The translations under genes and the position numbers were made by a program. A stretch of 64,000 bases of DNA from CAYZMS01 sp964479625 (GTDB taxonomy: Bacteria; Bacteroidota; Bacteroidia; Chitinophagales; Saprospiraceae), in the NCBI GenBank assembly GCA_964479625.1, contig CAYZMS010000001.1, positions 139,111 to 203,110 of the forward strand. Direction: 5' to 3'. The number at the start of each line of letters is the position of its first letter. The stretch's first letter is position 1. Under the pieces are notes generated by a model. That model was given only the letters and a program-made list of their open reading frames with translations. It did not search any database and was not told the origin of the DNA. Positions 27,151 through 35,957 of this stretch are shown one piece after another.

Positions 27151-27948
27151 TCATGCTCGTTGCCCGGTTTGCTCCAGAATGGCAAATAAACCTGCATTGA
27201 CTTCGGGAGCAAAGATATTGTTACCTTTCCGATCATCGTATATATCAAGGCGCATACTTTCTGCTAATTGGCGGGCAAGCTTACCCATGTTCTGGGCATA
27301 TTCTTCACTTTTACCCTGTGCCATATACCAGTCAATAATGCCTGTACGGATTAGTTCGTACTTGTCGAGGACAAGAAGCAGGCTATGTTGAGAACGCCCC
27401 CTGGCGACTATCCCTTTTTGCTGAGCCTTGAGTTGTAAGTTCTGTAAGTTATACCCAAGAACGTCGGAGCGGTACTTCCACCAGTTGGTAGCGGAACCTT
27501 GATTGCGTTGTTCATACACTTCCAGGTGTTGCTGCATGCTTTGCTTCTGGAAACTGGTACGGCTCATGGCCCGGGTAAGTTCCAGCAAATTGACGACCTG
27601 ATCCTGGTCGAGTAGTTCCGCCCTGGATACTTTTTCCTCCAATTCGAGCAATTGTCGTGCGTATTTTGATTTGACTTTACTGTTGGAATTTAAGGTGATC
27701 AGCTTGGCCAGTTCAACAGATAGATAATAATCCTTCAAACCAGGGGCCTCCTTGAGTTTGCGAGGAGCATAATCCCGTAGGTGTTCCGGTTTCCGAATAC
27801 CGTCCTGAAACTGATAGATGTCATTCAGCCATTTACGGGCATTCGGCCCGTAATGATGGGCCGGTAATTGCAGAACAGTATGCAAATTGGTGGCTTTGAT
27901 CACCCTGGTGCCTTTTTTGCTGATTAAGATTTCTAATTCCATGGTCAT
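27151..27948 (-). CDS. AntA/AntB antirepressor-like DNA-binding regulator
   Basis: 265 residues from MTMELEILISKKG; the frame runs to 28005, but the predicted promoter places the transcript start near 28001, leaving 27948 (or 27942) as the likely start. Residues about 10-110 resemble phage antirepressor domains of the AntA/AntB type: a LHTVLQLP segment, then RKWLNDI, RDYAPRKL and KDYYLSVELAKLI with a closing KYARQLLELE helix. The rest is helical with a charged WWKYRSDVLGYNLQ segment and an unknown C-terminal domain. No other phage gene is nearby. An AT-rich perfect palindrome at its promoter suggests self-regulation. Family assignment is by pattern only. Confidence 0.65.
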   Translation of the reverse strand: MTMELEILISKKGTRVIKATNLHTVLQLPAHHYGPNARKWLNDIYQFQDGIRKPEHLRDYAPRKLKEAPGLKDYYLSVELAKLITLNSNSKVKSKYARQLLELEEKVSRAELLDQDQVVNLLELTRAMSRTSFQKQSMQQHLEVYEQRNQGSATNWWKYRSDVLGYNLQNLQLKAQQKGIVARGRSQHSLLLVLDKYELIRTGIIDWYMAQGKSEEYAQNMGKLARQLAESMRLDIYDDRKGNNIFAPEVNAGLFAILEQTGQRA

Positions 27949-28007
27949 TTGCTTTGAGCCTTTGGGGCTGAAAAACACAAACTGTTGATTGAAAATCGCT
28001 TTCAATA

Positions 28008-28015
28008 CAAAAATA
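28008..28015 (-). promoter_or_regulatory. Predicted promoter -7 element (TAttTTTG) of the AntA/AntB-like gene
   Basis: The minus-strand TATTTTTG is an exact -7 match; a CAAA on the plus strand at 28047-28050 is a distant -33 candidate. The start near 28001 lies inside the long form of the gene and supports the internal ATG. Confidence 0.5.
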
Positions 28016-28021
28016 CAAAAA

Positions 28022-28048
28022 TGTTTTAAAAAGTCAATTTTTAAAACA
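28022..28048. promoter_or_regulatory. AT-rich perfect palindrome, possible operator or terminator
   Basis: TGTTTTAAAAA and its exact reverse complement TTTTTAAAACA flank a 5-nt GTCAA spacer (11-bp arms). It lies just upstream of the -7 box for the AntA/AntB-like gene and 12 bp past the hemW stop. It may be a binding site for a dimeric regulator or, as RNA, a weak hemW terminator. Confidence 0.6.
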
Positions 28049-28059
28049 AAAAATTTATT

Positions 28060-29175
28060 TCAAATAAACAGACTGGATGTGATATGGTCAGCCAACAGTT
28101 TCCCGCTGTCCGTCAGGGTGAAGGTATTGCCATTTCGGGCTACCTTTCCACTTTTGAGGAAGGCTTGAATTTGTTGTAGAAAATGCTCCTGAAAGGAAAA
28201 GGGGATTTGATCCAGCTGGCAGCCCCACCGGGTGCGAAGGCCGGTAAGCAGGTACTCGTGGTAGCGATCAGTGGGGGTAAGTTTTTCGATGCTTAGGATG
28301 GATGCCAGTTCCCCTTCTTGCAGGGTACGAATGTATTTGGTATTATTGGCAACTACTGCATAGCGATTTTGCCCATCGTAGGAATGTGCCGAAGGGCCAA
28401 TGCCCAGATAAGGTTTTCCCCTCCAGTAATTCGAATTGTGAATGGCATATTGGGCCCCACGGGCAAAATTGGAGATCTCATATTGCTCGTAACCCGCCTG
28501 TCGGAGGCGTTCAAGCATTATTTCGAATTGCCGGGCAGCCTGTTCTTCATCCACGGCCGGGGCTTTTCCCTTTCGAATGAAATGATCCAGGGCTGTTTGA
28601 GGTTCTACGGTTAAAGCATAACAGCTAAGGTGTGGAATGGCTCTTTCGATCAGAAAATCAAGGTTTTTCAGCCATTGTGCATCACTGGTGGTTGGACTGC
28701 CGTAGATGAGATCTACCGTTAGCCTGTTAAACCCGGCTTCCTGAGAAAGTTCAATGCAGCGGTGCGCTTCTTCAGCAGTATGAGCGCGATTCATAAAGCG
28801 CAGGTCCTCTTCCGAAAGGGATTGCAGGCCAATGCTTAATCGGTTGACCGGCGATTGGGCTAGTTCCCTCAATTTTTCGGGCGTTAGGTCATCCGGGTTG
28901 GCTTCCAGGGTGATCTCGGCATTTTCCTCAACAAGGTGAAATTCGAATATTTTTTTGAAAATGCGGTCCAGTTGCTCTGCCGTCAGTAAGGAGGGCGTGC
29001 CCCCGCCAAAATATATCGAACCCAATGGCACCCCATCAAGAAAATCCTTGCGCAGCTCCAATTCAAGGAGCAGCGCATCCACAAAAGCCGCCTGGTTTTT
29101 CGTACTGGTCGAAAAATGGAAGTTGCAGTAGTGGCAAGCCTGCTTGCAAAAAGGGATGTGGAGGTATAGCCCCAT
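28060..29175 (-). CDS. hemW: HemW-family radical SAM protein
   Basis: 371 residues. The cluster motif CKQACHYC (Cys10, Cys14, Cys17) lies in the diagnostic N-terminus MGLYLHIPFC. It is followed by SIYFGGGTPSLL, EITLEANPDDLTPEKL, RLSIGLQSL and TVDLIYGSPTTSD, all typical of HemW, formerly called oxygen-independent coproporphyrinogen oxidase-like. HemW proteins bind heme and are thought to deliver it to apo-cytochromes or oxidases. They lack true HemN activity, and this protein lacks the extra N-terminal region of HemN. Confidence 0.92.
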   Translation of the reverse strand: MGLYLHIPFCKQACHYCNFHFSTSTKNQAAFVDALLLELELRKDFLDGVPLGSIYFGGGTPSLLTAEQLDRIFKKIFEFHLVEENAEITLEANPDDLTPEKLRELAQSPVNRLSIGLQSLSEEDLRFMNRAHTAEEAHRCIELSQEAGFNRLTVDLIYGSPTTSDAQWLKNLDFLIERAIPHLSCYALTVEPQTALDHFIRKGKAPAVDEEQAARQFEIMLERLRQAGYEQYEISNFARGAQYAIHNSNYWRGKPYLGIGPSAHSYDGQNRYAVVANNTKYIRTLQEGELASILSIEKLTPTDRYHEYLLTGLRTRWGCQLDQIPFSFQEHFLQQIQAFLKSGKVARNGNTFTLTDSGKLLADHITSSLFI

Positions 29176-29292
29176 ACAGGGTGAACTTGTGGTGTGGTGA
29201 AATTAGTGAACTGCTGAATTATTTCCAGGCTATCGCGCTCTTTCGTCAGCCAAATAAAAAACCAAAACCCTGTTTTATGTCGTTTCCTGATT

Positions 29293-31101
29293 ATGCGGAA
29301 TATCAGGAAAAAAAGGGATGCAGCCAAATGGAAGGGCCGTTTTAAGTGGCCTTACCACTTACTGCGTATGCTTCTCTCTTCTTGCCTTATTTTCCTCAAC
29401 CCTTATTCGCTTCCGGCACAATCCGGTTACCAACTCGACTGGGGGCCGGCACAAGATAAATCCATATGGCGAGATCTGCCCTTGACCATTAATGATACCA
29501 GCAGCCTGTTTGACACTCTACAACAAAGCCTGGAACAACTTCATGGCTACGGCTACCTGGAAGCTGCAATAGATGACTGGTCTGTACAGGATAGTACCAT
29601 ACTACTGCATTGGCACCTCGGACAACATTACTCCTGGCTGGAACTTCGAATACCAGATGACCTCCAAGAGCTTGCACCCGATCGTCGGTGGAAACAGGTG
29701 GAGCAAATTCCGTTCGAACAATGGCCCGGTCGCCGGCAACGATTGCTGCAGCGGTTATCGGAAAATGGTTATCCCTTTGCCCGGGTGCGCCTTGACTCCC
29801 TTGTGATGGGTACTGACCGGAAGGTATGGGCAACCTTGGCCTGGGAGCCTGGCGGTTTTGTTCGTTGGGATTCGCTTAAGGTGCAGGGTGATGTTCGCCT
29901 CGCCCCGGCCTTCCTGCAGGGTGTCTTGGAAATGCAGGCAGGGGACCCTTTCGAATACCGGGATTTCCTGGAGATCCCCCGGCGCCTACAGGATATTCCT
30001 TATCTCGAATTAAACGGCAATCCATCTTTGGTATTCAGAGGAGAAAAAGCAGAAGTGACCCTGCCCCTTCGCAAACGCCGGTCCTCCCGTTTCGATTTTC
30101 TGATCGGAGTTTTACCGAATAGTGCTCAGGTGGATCGCCTGCTGATCACCGGAAGTTTTGAAGCGGAATTATATAACCAATTGGCCCGGGGAGAACGCAT
30201 CTACGCTCGGTTCGAACAATTACGCCCTCAAACGCAACTCCTGGATCTGGCCCTGAATTATCCCTATTTGTTCAACTTACCCTTTGGTGTTGAAGGAAGT
30301 TTTCATTTGTATCGGCGGGATACTACCTTTCTAAACCTGGACCTTGATATTGGCGTGCAGTATTTGATCTCCAGCCGGGCATTTTTGAAGGGTTTTATCG
30401 AATCCAGCTCCAGCCGTTTGTTATCTATTGATGAAGCTGTCCTGGAAGCGACCGGCCAATTGCCCAATGATCTGGATACCCGTAGTACCTCCTATGGTTT
30501 GCAATACAACTGGTCGAACGTAGACTATCGTTTTAATCCTCGCCGAGGGTGGGAGCTAAGTCTGAGAGCTAGTGCAGGTACCCGGCGCATACTAATAAAT
30601 AATCGCATTGAAGAATTGGGCTTTGGCTACTTGTACGATAGCCTTCAGACCCGCAGCAATCAATATCGTACGTATTTGCGTTTAGAGCGTTATTTCCCCC
30701 TATGGCGGCGTAGCACCCTGCAGCTTGCCCTCACGGGGTTCAGCCTATTTTCAGATGCACCGGTTTATCGAAATGAGCAGCATAGGCTGGGGGGGAACCG
30801 GCTGTTGCGTGGCTTTGACGAAGAGTTCTTCTTCGCCACACGCTATGGAGTAGGGACTTTGGAGTACCGTTTATTGCTGGATCGCAATTCTTATCTGTAT
30901 GTATTTGGAGACTACGGTCTGATCGGAGATTATACGGAAGCAGGGCGGAATGATCTGCAGGCTTATGGCTTTGGAGCCGGGCTTACTTTTGAAACCCGGG
31001 CGGGCTTATTCGGGATCAGTCTTGCCATTGGAGGACAGAATGGCACGCCGCCCGACTTTAGAGCGCCAAAAGTGCATTTTGGGTATCTTTCTCTTTTTTA
31101 A
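29293..31101 (+). CDS. Omp85/TamA-type outer-membrane beta-barrel protein
   Basis: 602 residues from the first ATG; an internal ATG at 29368 would give a shorter, more usual signal peptide (MLLSSCLIFLNPYSLPAQ). POTRA-like segments occupy about residues 45-240. The C-terminal barrel includes the conserved loop motif GGNRLLRGFDEEFF, YRLLLDRNSYLYVFGDYGLIGD and a terminal Phe, as in the bacterial surface antigen (Omp85) fold. Such proteins insert or export proteins at the outer membrane; the substrate is unknown. It starts in the region divergent from hemW. Confidence 0.85.
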   Translation: MRNIRKKRDAAKWKGRFKWPYHLLRMLLSSCLIFLNPYSLPAQSGYQLDWGPAQDKSIWRDLPLTINDTSSLFDTLQQSLEQLHGYGYLEAAIDDWSVQDSTILLHWHLGQHYSWLELRIPDDLQELAPDRRWKQVEQIPFEQWPGRRQRLLQRLSENGYPFARVRLDSLVMGTDRKVWATLAWEPGGFVRWDSLKVQGDVRLAPAFLQGVLEMQAGDPFEYRDFLEIPRRLQDIPYLELNGNPSLVFRGEKAEVTLPLRKRRSSRFDFLIGVLPNSAQVDRLLITGSFEAELYNQLARGERIYARFEQLRPQTQLLDLALNYPYLFNLPFGVEGSFHLYRRDTTFLNLDLDIGVQYLISSRAFLKGFIESSSSRLLSIDEAVLEATGQLPNDLDTRSTSYGLQYNWSNVDYRFNPRRGWELSLRASAGTRRILINNRIEELGFGYLYDSLQTRSNQYRTYLRLERYFPLWRRSTLQLALTGFSLFSDAPVYRNEQHRLGGNRLLRGFDEEFFFATRYGVGTLEYRLLLDRNSYLYVFGDYGLIGDYTEAGRNDLQAYGFGAGLTFETRAGLFGISLAIGGQNGTPPDFRAPKVHFGYLSLF

Positions 31102-31128
31102 TAAGCGGCTTCAAGGCGGAAAGAATAA

Positions 31129-31193
31129 ACCTTATTTTTAGAAGGTGTCTCAAAAGGATTATTTCCTTTTGAGACACCTTCTAAAAATAAGGT
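31129..31193. terminator. Perfect 30-bp inverted repeat, bidirectional terminator
   Basis: Arms 31129-31158 and 31164-31193 are exact reverse complements around a TTATT loop. It lies between two convergent genes and touches the TAG of the lipoprotein gene at 31194. The core GGTGTCTCAAAAGG/CCTTTTGAGACACC is GC-moderate with AT-rich bases below it, giving T-rich stretches on both strands. It should stop transcription both ways. The arms are much longer than usual for an intrinsic terminator. Confidence 0.75.
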
Positions 31194-32240
31194 CTACATG
31201 TCGGAATTTTCGGCAGGCTCCACCCGAAGGTTGAAATCGGAGCTGCCGTCGCCCCCGTTTAGATAAACAGCAACTTTGATGTCTCCATTATAAGGAACGG
31301 TTACTACTGCCTCCTGGCCAGGCCGGCCGATCATTTTATTATTGCGATCGTAAACAAGCATTCGAATATTCGCTGAACTTCCACTGACCGAAACCTTAGT
31401 TGACTGGTTCGCAGGTACCTTCACTAGGTAAGCCTGATTGGCTTTACCGGAGATGGAACCTCCGATCTGGGCTGGAGCGTTGTTGTAAGGTAGTCGCTCT
31501 TCATTCAGTTTAGGACCACTGGATTCAGGTTTGCTGGGTTTTTCAGCTTCCGGTTTGGATCCGCCGCCTGTATTTTCTGAAGGTGCTTTATCGGCGGTTT
31601 CCTCGTCCATTGATCCTTCCTCTTCGTCGGCCATGTCTTCCATCATCTCCAAATCGGACATGTATTTTTTCATGGCAGAAGTACCACTAAGGGCATAAGA
31701 ATCGAAATAGTCTGTTTCTTCAAAGAGAATACCCGCCATATTGAGGCTGTTATCGCTATCGCTTAGCATTTTGGTACGTTCAAAGGCTGTAAAGGCATTG
31801 CCGGATTCGTCGTAATACACTTTTACTTCCTGCACGCAAGGCCCCATTTCACCGTTGTCACAAGAATTCATACGGGTCAGCTTGCGGTAGGAGCGCAGGT
31901 TGCCATTCGGGTCCAGGTAAACCCATTCTTTGTCATTCTGGCTTTCATCGTTTAGCTCCGTATCGCTGGTGATCATTCGAACCTGTCCGTTGACCATACT
32001 GTAGTCGACTCGGCCGCTGCGGGATTCGGTAGCATAGTTGTCAATGGTTTTCCGCTCTATTCCGGACATATTGTTGAGATCGGCCGTCATATCATCGATT
32101 TCTTGAATGGCGTCGGAATAATTACTGTCTTCTTCTCCGGCTTGATCATCCTGATCGTTCTTCGGAGTTTGATTACAGGCGACAAGGAATAAAGCGGGTA
32201 GCATTAATAAGGAAAATCTCGAAAGTGCTTTTTTCATCAT
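31194..32240 (-). CDS. Uncharacterised lipoprotein with PPC-like C-terminal domain
   Basis: 348 residues. Lipobox FLVAC (Cys22), then an acidic linker. Residues about 40-200 form a domain of unknown type with YYDESGNAFTAFERTKML, which may be a beta-sheet repeat of the kind used to measure change in a variable. A low-complexity acidic and Lys/Pro-Ser linker (MEDMADEEEGSMDEETADK) follows. The last ~90 residues (GSISGKANQAYLVKVPANQSTKVSVSG, AVYLNGGDGSSDFNLRVE) resemble a bacterial pre-peptidase C-terminal domain. Role unknown; surface or periplasmic location is likely. Confidence 0.8.
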   Translation of the reverse strand: MMKKALSRFSLLMLPALFLVACNQTPKNDQDDQAGEEDSNYSDAIQEIDDMTADLNNMSGIERKTIDNYATESRSGRVDYSMVNGQVRMITSDTELNDESQNDKEWVYLDPNGNLRSYRKLTRMNSCDNGEMGPCVQEVKVYYDESGNAFTAFERTKMLSDSDNSLNMAGILFEETDYFDSYALSGTSAMKKYMSDLEMMEDMADEEEGSMDEETADKAPSENTGGGSKPEAEKPSKPESSGPKLNEERLPYNNAPAQIGGSISGKANQAYLVKVPANQSTKVSVSGSSANIRMLVYDRNNKMIGRPGQEAVVTVPYNGDIKVAVYLNGGDGSSDFNLRVEPAENSDM

Positions 32241-32318
32241 ATTGTTGTTTTACTGAATTTTGGAGGTGATCTAGAAATCTTTCCGGAACCGAAGGAAAGT
32301 TAAGGGTTTTCTCTTGAA

Positions 32319-33257
32319 TTATAAGTTCTTTTTGAGGGAATCAAGCCATCGATACCATCGGTTATTGTACTTCCAAAGTACGAAGTATGGCCTGGGGAAG
32401 GCTCCAAATTGCCTTCTGACTGCTGCCACGCCGGGGATCATGCTGCCTTCGAAATCAAACCAGCTCAATTGTTTTTCATCCCTGGCATACCGGATAGAAT
32501 GCTGTATGAGGAGTATACCGCCGCCCATTTGCCTTGTTTCGGGCTCATCACCGGATAAGTGATAGTAGGCCGAATGCTTATCCCAGATTAGGTAAGCCCC
32601 TGAATGTACCTTGCCCTGCTGGTCCCTGGCCAGAAATATGGCCCGGGCTTCCTTTTCGCGAAGCGCGTCATCATGCCTTTTCAGTTGTTCGAAATTATAG
32701 GGCGTTTTTGCGCCTTGCCTTTCAAAACTCATTTGGTTCAAGCTGAAAAAAAGCTCCAGGTCCTCGCTTTGTTCGATGGTAAAAAAGGATGCTGCCTTTC
32801 GGAGGTTTCGTCGAATATTTCGATTCAGGCCGGCATGAATAACCGATTCCTCCTCCAGCGGCAGTTGATAGGAATAGTGCGTAGTTTGCTTGAACCCGGA
32901 CCAATACAAAGGCATCCAGTTTTCTACGGTATAATCTGTCGTACATTTAAACCCGTCCAGGGGGGGGAGTTGTTCGATCAAGGCTTTAAGAATAGGCTCG
33001 GACGATTGGTGGTCCCGGAATTTGGGGATTAACCACGGCCCCAGGAATTTTACAAAAGTTGGGATAGTTGAATAGGTGAACCCCCATCGCTTTTTAAAAG
33101 CATATGGAAAGACACCCACAAGCTGCTGTCCCTTTTTCACACAAACTGCATCCCAGTACCCATTTGAGCAGGCCCCGTCAAGGTACCAGGGTTGAAAGTA
33201 GATGGGAAGTTGGTCTTTCCAATCTTGGGTGAATTGTATGTATTCGGATTTAGACAT
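32319..33257 (-). CDS. FemAB-like GNAT-fold acyl/aminoacyltransferase
   Basis: 312 residues without signal peptide. The C-terminal half has the FemAB/BioF2-like acetyltransferase features RNIRRNLRKA, FFSLNQMSFERQGAK, AIFLARDQQGKVHSGAYLIWD and YYHLSGDEPETRQMGGG, then FDFEGSMIPGVAAVRRQFGA. This fold transfers acyl or amino acid groups to cell-wall or lipid substrates. Donor and acceptor cannot be told here. It is followed by an O-methyltransferase gene on the same strand 42 bp upstream, which may be in the same operon. Confidence 0.8.
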   Translation of the reverse strand: MSKSEYIQFTQDWKDQLPIYFQPWYLDGACSNGYWDAVCVKKGQQLVGVFPYAFKKRWGFTYSTIPTFVKFLGPWLIPKFRDHQSSEPILKALIEQLPPLDGFKCTTDYTVENWMPLYWSGFKQTTHYSYQLPLEEESVIHAGLNRNIRRNLRKAASFFTIEQSEDLELFFSLNQMSFERQGAKTPYNFEQLKRHDDALREKEARAIFLARDQQGKVHSGAYLIWDKHSAYYHLSGDEPETRQMGGGILLIQHSIRYARDEKQLSWFDFEGSMIPGVAAVRRQFGAFPRPYFVLWKYNNRWYRWLDSLKKNL

Positions 33258-33299
33258 ATAGGAGGGTTGATGCTCGCTGGACTTGCCCCAGCTGATTGT

Positions 33300-33986
33300 T
33301 CATCGTTTCCTGGCCACCAAAAGGCCATCCCGGATGGGCAATAATACGGTTTCTACCCGATCATCCTGCCGGAGCTTTTCGTTAAACTGATGAAGAAGCC
33401 GGGCGTCGGGGTCTTCCCGCTCGAAGATAAGCTTCCCGCTCCAAAGGACATTATCAGCAAGGATTATTCCGCCGGGCTTGATCCTTTCAATAAGCAGGTC
33501 GTAATACTTGGTATAATCCCGTTTGCCGGCATCCAGAAAAACAAGGTCAAAATTTCCAGCCAGCTTGGGGATGATCTCGCGGGCGTGACCGATATGTAAA
33601 TGCAGCTGCTTTCTTTGTTCGGATCTGGAGAAATATTTTCGAATAAGGTATTCCAGTTCATCATTGGCTTCAATGGTGTGCAATTCCCCATCTTCAGGCA
33701 AGCCTTCCGCCAGGCAAAGGGCGGAGTAACCGGTAAAGGTCCCGATCTCCAATATGCATTTAGGTTGCAGCAATTTACTTAACAAGCTCAATAAACGACC
33801 TTGCAAGGGTCCACTCAGCATCTGAGGCGCCAGGGTCTTTAGGTGGGTTTCCCGCTCCAGTTCCCGTAAAAGGGCCGGAACCGGCATGCTCATTTCAGTA
33901 GCATAGACGACGATAGGATCGGTTTCGTTCCTAAGGGGGTTGGGGTTTTGAAACCTGGGATCAGGCTGGTCAACAGAACTTCTCAT
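33300..33986 (-). CDS. SAM-dependent O-methyltransferase (class I, catechol/caffeoyl-CoA type)
   Basis: 228 residues. Motif I is ILEIGTFTGYSALCLAEGLP, followed by HTIEANDELEYLIRKYFSRSEQ, DLVFLDAGKRDYTKYYDLLIERIKPGGIILADNVLWSGK and the closing VLLPIRDGLLVARKR. This matches the metal-dependent O-methyltransferase family 3. Substrate unknown. The small gene upstream on the same strand ends 4 bp before this start, which indicates an operon. Confidence 0.9.
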   Translation of the reverse strand: MRSSVDQPDPRFQNPNPLRNETDPIVVYATEMSMPVPALLRELERETHLKTLAPQMLSGPLQGRLLSLLSKLLQPKCILEIGTFTGYSALCLAEGLPEDGELHTIEANDELEYLIRKYFSRSEQRKQLHLHIGHAREIIPKLAGNFDLVFLDAGKRDYTKYYDLLIERIKPGGIILADNVLWSGKLIFEREDPDARLLHQFNEKLRQDDRVETVLLPIRDGLLVARKR

Positions 33987-33990
33987 TGTT

Positions 33991-34266
33991 TTACCAGTTC
34001 AAGCAAATGTGGAGAGTGGGGATGCGCCGAAGCTTGGCTCTTGCCTCCAGATCTAACTTTACCGTAGTAATGTACCAAAGGGGTTTTCCATCGAATTTTG
34101 CCTCGATCAGACACTGCTCAGCTGCTTGGGACATATCGGTAAAGGAAATGGGGTGATCCGCTTCCCGTAAGACGGTAAGGATTGTTTCGGCGACTTGATC
34201 GTATTTGCTCTTTAAAATATTCACCCCTTTTTTTCCTTCCGGATGAAGGGTCTCTATGCGCTCCAT
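33991..34266 (-). CDS. Small conserved protein, winged-helix-like
   Basis: 91 residues. ETLHPEGKKGVNILKSKYD is followed by a helix-rich VAETILTVLREADHPISFTDMSQAAEQ segment and then KPLWYITTVKLDLEARAKLRRIP. The order helix, helix, strand and the end of the protein resemble a small winged-helix fold. I recall similar ~90-residue proteins labelled DUF6958, but cannot verify this. No catalytic motif. It sits 4 bp upstream of the methyltransferase gene and 38 bp after the M49-like peptidase gene. Confidence 0.7.
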   Translation of the reverse strand: MERIETLHPEGKKGVNILKSKYDQVAETILTVLREADHPISFTDMSQAAEQCLIEAKFDGKPLWYITTVKLDLEARAKLRRIPTLHICLNW

Positions 34267-34304
34267 ACCTGACTTGATTTTTCGTTATTCGAATTCAACA
34301 CCCC

Positions 34305-35957
34305 CTAAAGCCCCAGCACTTCCACGCCTTGTTCGAAAACGATATCCACGGGAATGTTGGCTGTGGTTAGCCGTTCCAGGTCGGTTTGCAATTGATCCCT
34401 GATAAGACCCTTGTTTTCGACCAGTTGAGCTACGCCCTCATAGTCGCCGTCACCTTGTAGCCTGAGAATATCTCTGGATAGTTCCTCGGCAGCCTGATCG
34501 AGTTTATCCAGGTTAACCCGGTAGGTCTCGTTCTCCAGGCGTTCGAAGGCGCCTCGCTCCTGAAAGTAGTTGAACCGGATCATGTTGGCTTTTCCATGAG
34601 CAGAAGAGGCCCCAAAGCGGACAGACCGGAAAATGCCGGCCATGAAGGTTACGTAATAATCGGCTAAATCGCCTTCCAGTTCGCCTTGCTCATGCAATTG
34701 CTTGATCATGTATAGTCCCAGAATATCGGCCTTGCCTTCTTCGAGGGCAGAGGCGTGTTCTTTCAGGGCTTGTCGGACGGTACCCCGCCCGTTGATGGTG
34801 TTCTTAATACCCAACCCATGAGCTACCTCGTGGAACATGGTGTTGCTAAAAAAGGCGTCGAAAGTAATGTGCTTGCGCTGTTCTTCGACGATCAATACCT
34901 CTGAAATGGGTAACATGATCCTGTCGAATTTGGCGCGCATGGCATTCTTTAATTGCAGGCGGCGGGTACCTTTCTGCAATTGTACCTCCTCGTCGTTAGG
35001 CAGGTTGATGGCAATGGTCTTGCTGCCGGCATTGCAGTCGCCTGCATAAAAGACAACATCATAGGCATTCAATTCGGCATCGCTCCCGGGGGTTTCGGCT
35101 TTATACTGATCTGGCACAGGCAGGTCCTTTTGAAGTCCGGGCAGAAACTGGGCGTACTTTGCCAGTCGGGCGCTCCAGTCCATATCCTTTACCAGGACGA
35201 AAGCTTCGTGAGCGGCCTTGTAGCCGAAGAGCTGATCCTCATAGGTTTCTATCGGGCCGATCACCACATCCAGTTGATTGTCTTTCATCGACATCCAGGC
35301 CAGGTCACTGGGCTGGTACTCATCGGTGAGCAGGGCCTGGCTGCGCAGACGCAGGTAATTTGCTAGGGCCTCATTTTCCGCCAATTCTGCAGCCTGGTTT
35401 AAAAGCTCCGCCACTTGAGCGACCTGTTCGGCAAACATTTCGCGATAGGGAACGGTCTTCAATTGCCCGTTGTCGTCCCGGCGGAGGAAAGTATATAAGC
35501 TCGCCTTTTGATTTAATTCGGAGGTGTTAAACTCCTCCTTGGTCATGTCGACAGGGTAGAAATTGGCACCGGCGGGTTTGGGGCCCACGCCCTCCACAAA
35601 AGGTTCGTTGTTCGCCAGGCGATCCCAGGGGCCGTAGTTGATCTCGGCAAAGCGACGAGTGGCTTCATCCGGTAAGCCCTCCAGGAAAGGCTCCTTTTCG
35701 CCATAGGCTTCGTACCAGAAAAGTTCATCCATGATGGCGCCTGCTTCGATCAGGATCTTGATCATTTCCTTCTGATCGCTGCTCAATTTGCTGACATCAG
35801 TGGTCAGTTTAACCGGTACATATTTGTCCAATTTAGCTTGCATGGGTGCTTTTGCTGCTTGCTCATTTGCATTGTTTGCTTCCCCTTCAGGTGCGGCTAT
35901 TTCCGTGCAGGCGCTGCCTATCAAAAAAAGGCTCAGAATGAATATTGTCGTTCTCAT
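34305..35957 (-). CDS. M49-like (dipeptidyl-peptidase III-type) zinc metallopeptidase, lipoprotein
   Basis: 550 residues. Lipobox GSAC (Cys17) with a short Ala/Glu linker. The metal site reads FHEVAHGLG (HExxH, with Glu as base) and the second Glu ligand lies in LEEGKADILGLY, which corresponds to the EEC-type motif of family M49. The upstream KSKLSSDQKEMI and EAYGEKEPFL segments match M49-like bacterial proteins. The typical M49 site is HExxGH, one residue longer, so this may be a divergent branch. It would cleave dipeptides from peptide N-termini at the outer surface or in the periplasm. Downstream genes on this strand may be co-transcribed. Confidence 0.75.
   Translation of the reverse strand: MRTTIFILSLFLIGSACTEIAAPEGEANNANEQAAKAPMQAKLDKYVPVKLTTDVSKLSSDQKEMIKILIEAGAIMDELFWYEAYGEKEPFLEGLPDEATRRFAEINYGPWDRLANNEPFVEGVGPKPAGANFYPVDMTKEEFNTSELNQKASLYTFLRRDDNGQLKTVPYREMFAEQVAQVAELLNQAAELAENEALANYLRLRSQALLTDEYQPSDLAWMSMKDNQLDVVIGPIETYEDQLFGYKAAHEAFVLVKDMDWSARLAKYAQFLPGLQKDLPVPDQYKAETPGSDAELNAYDVVFYAGDCNAGSKTIAINLPNDEEVQLQKGTRRLQLKNAMRAKFDRIMLPISEVLIVEEQRKHITFDAFFSNTMFHEVAHGLGIKNTINGRGTVRQALKEHASALEEGKADILGLYMIKQLHEQGELEGDLADYYVTFMAGIFRSVRFGASSAHGKANMIRFNYFQERGAFERLENETYRVNLDKLDQAAEELSRDILRLQGDGDYEGVAQLVENKGLIRDQLQTDLERLTTANIPVDIVFEQGVEVLGL

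Noticed and set aside
27151..28048. Prophage remnant around the AntA/AntB-like gene.
   Set aside because: Both sides are core genes (methylmalonyl-CoA mutase, hemW); no integrase, structural or lysis gene is nearby.
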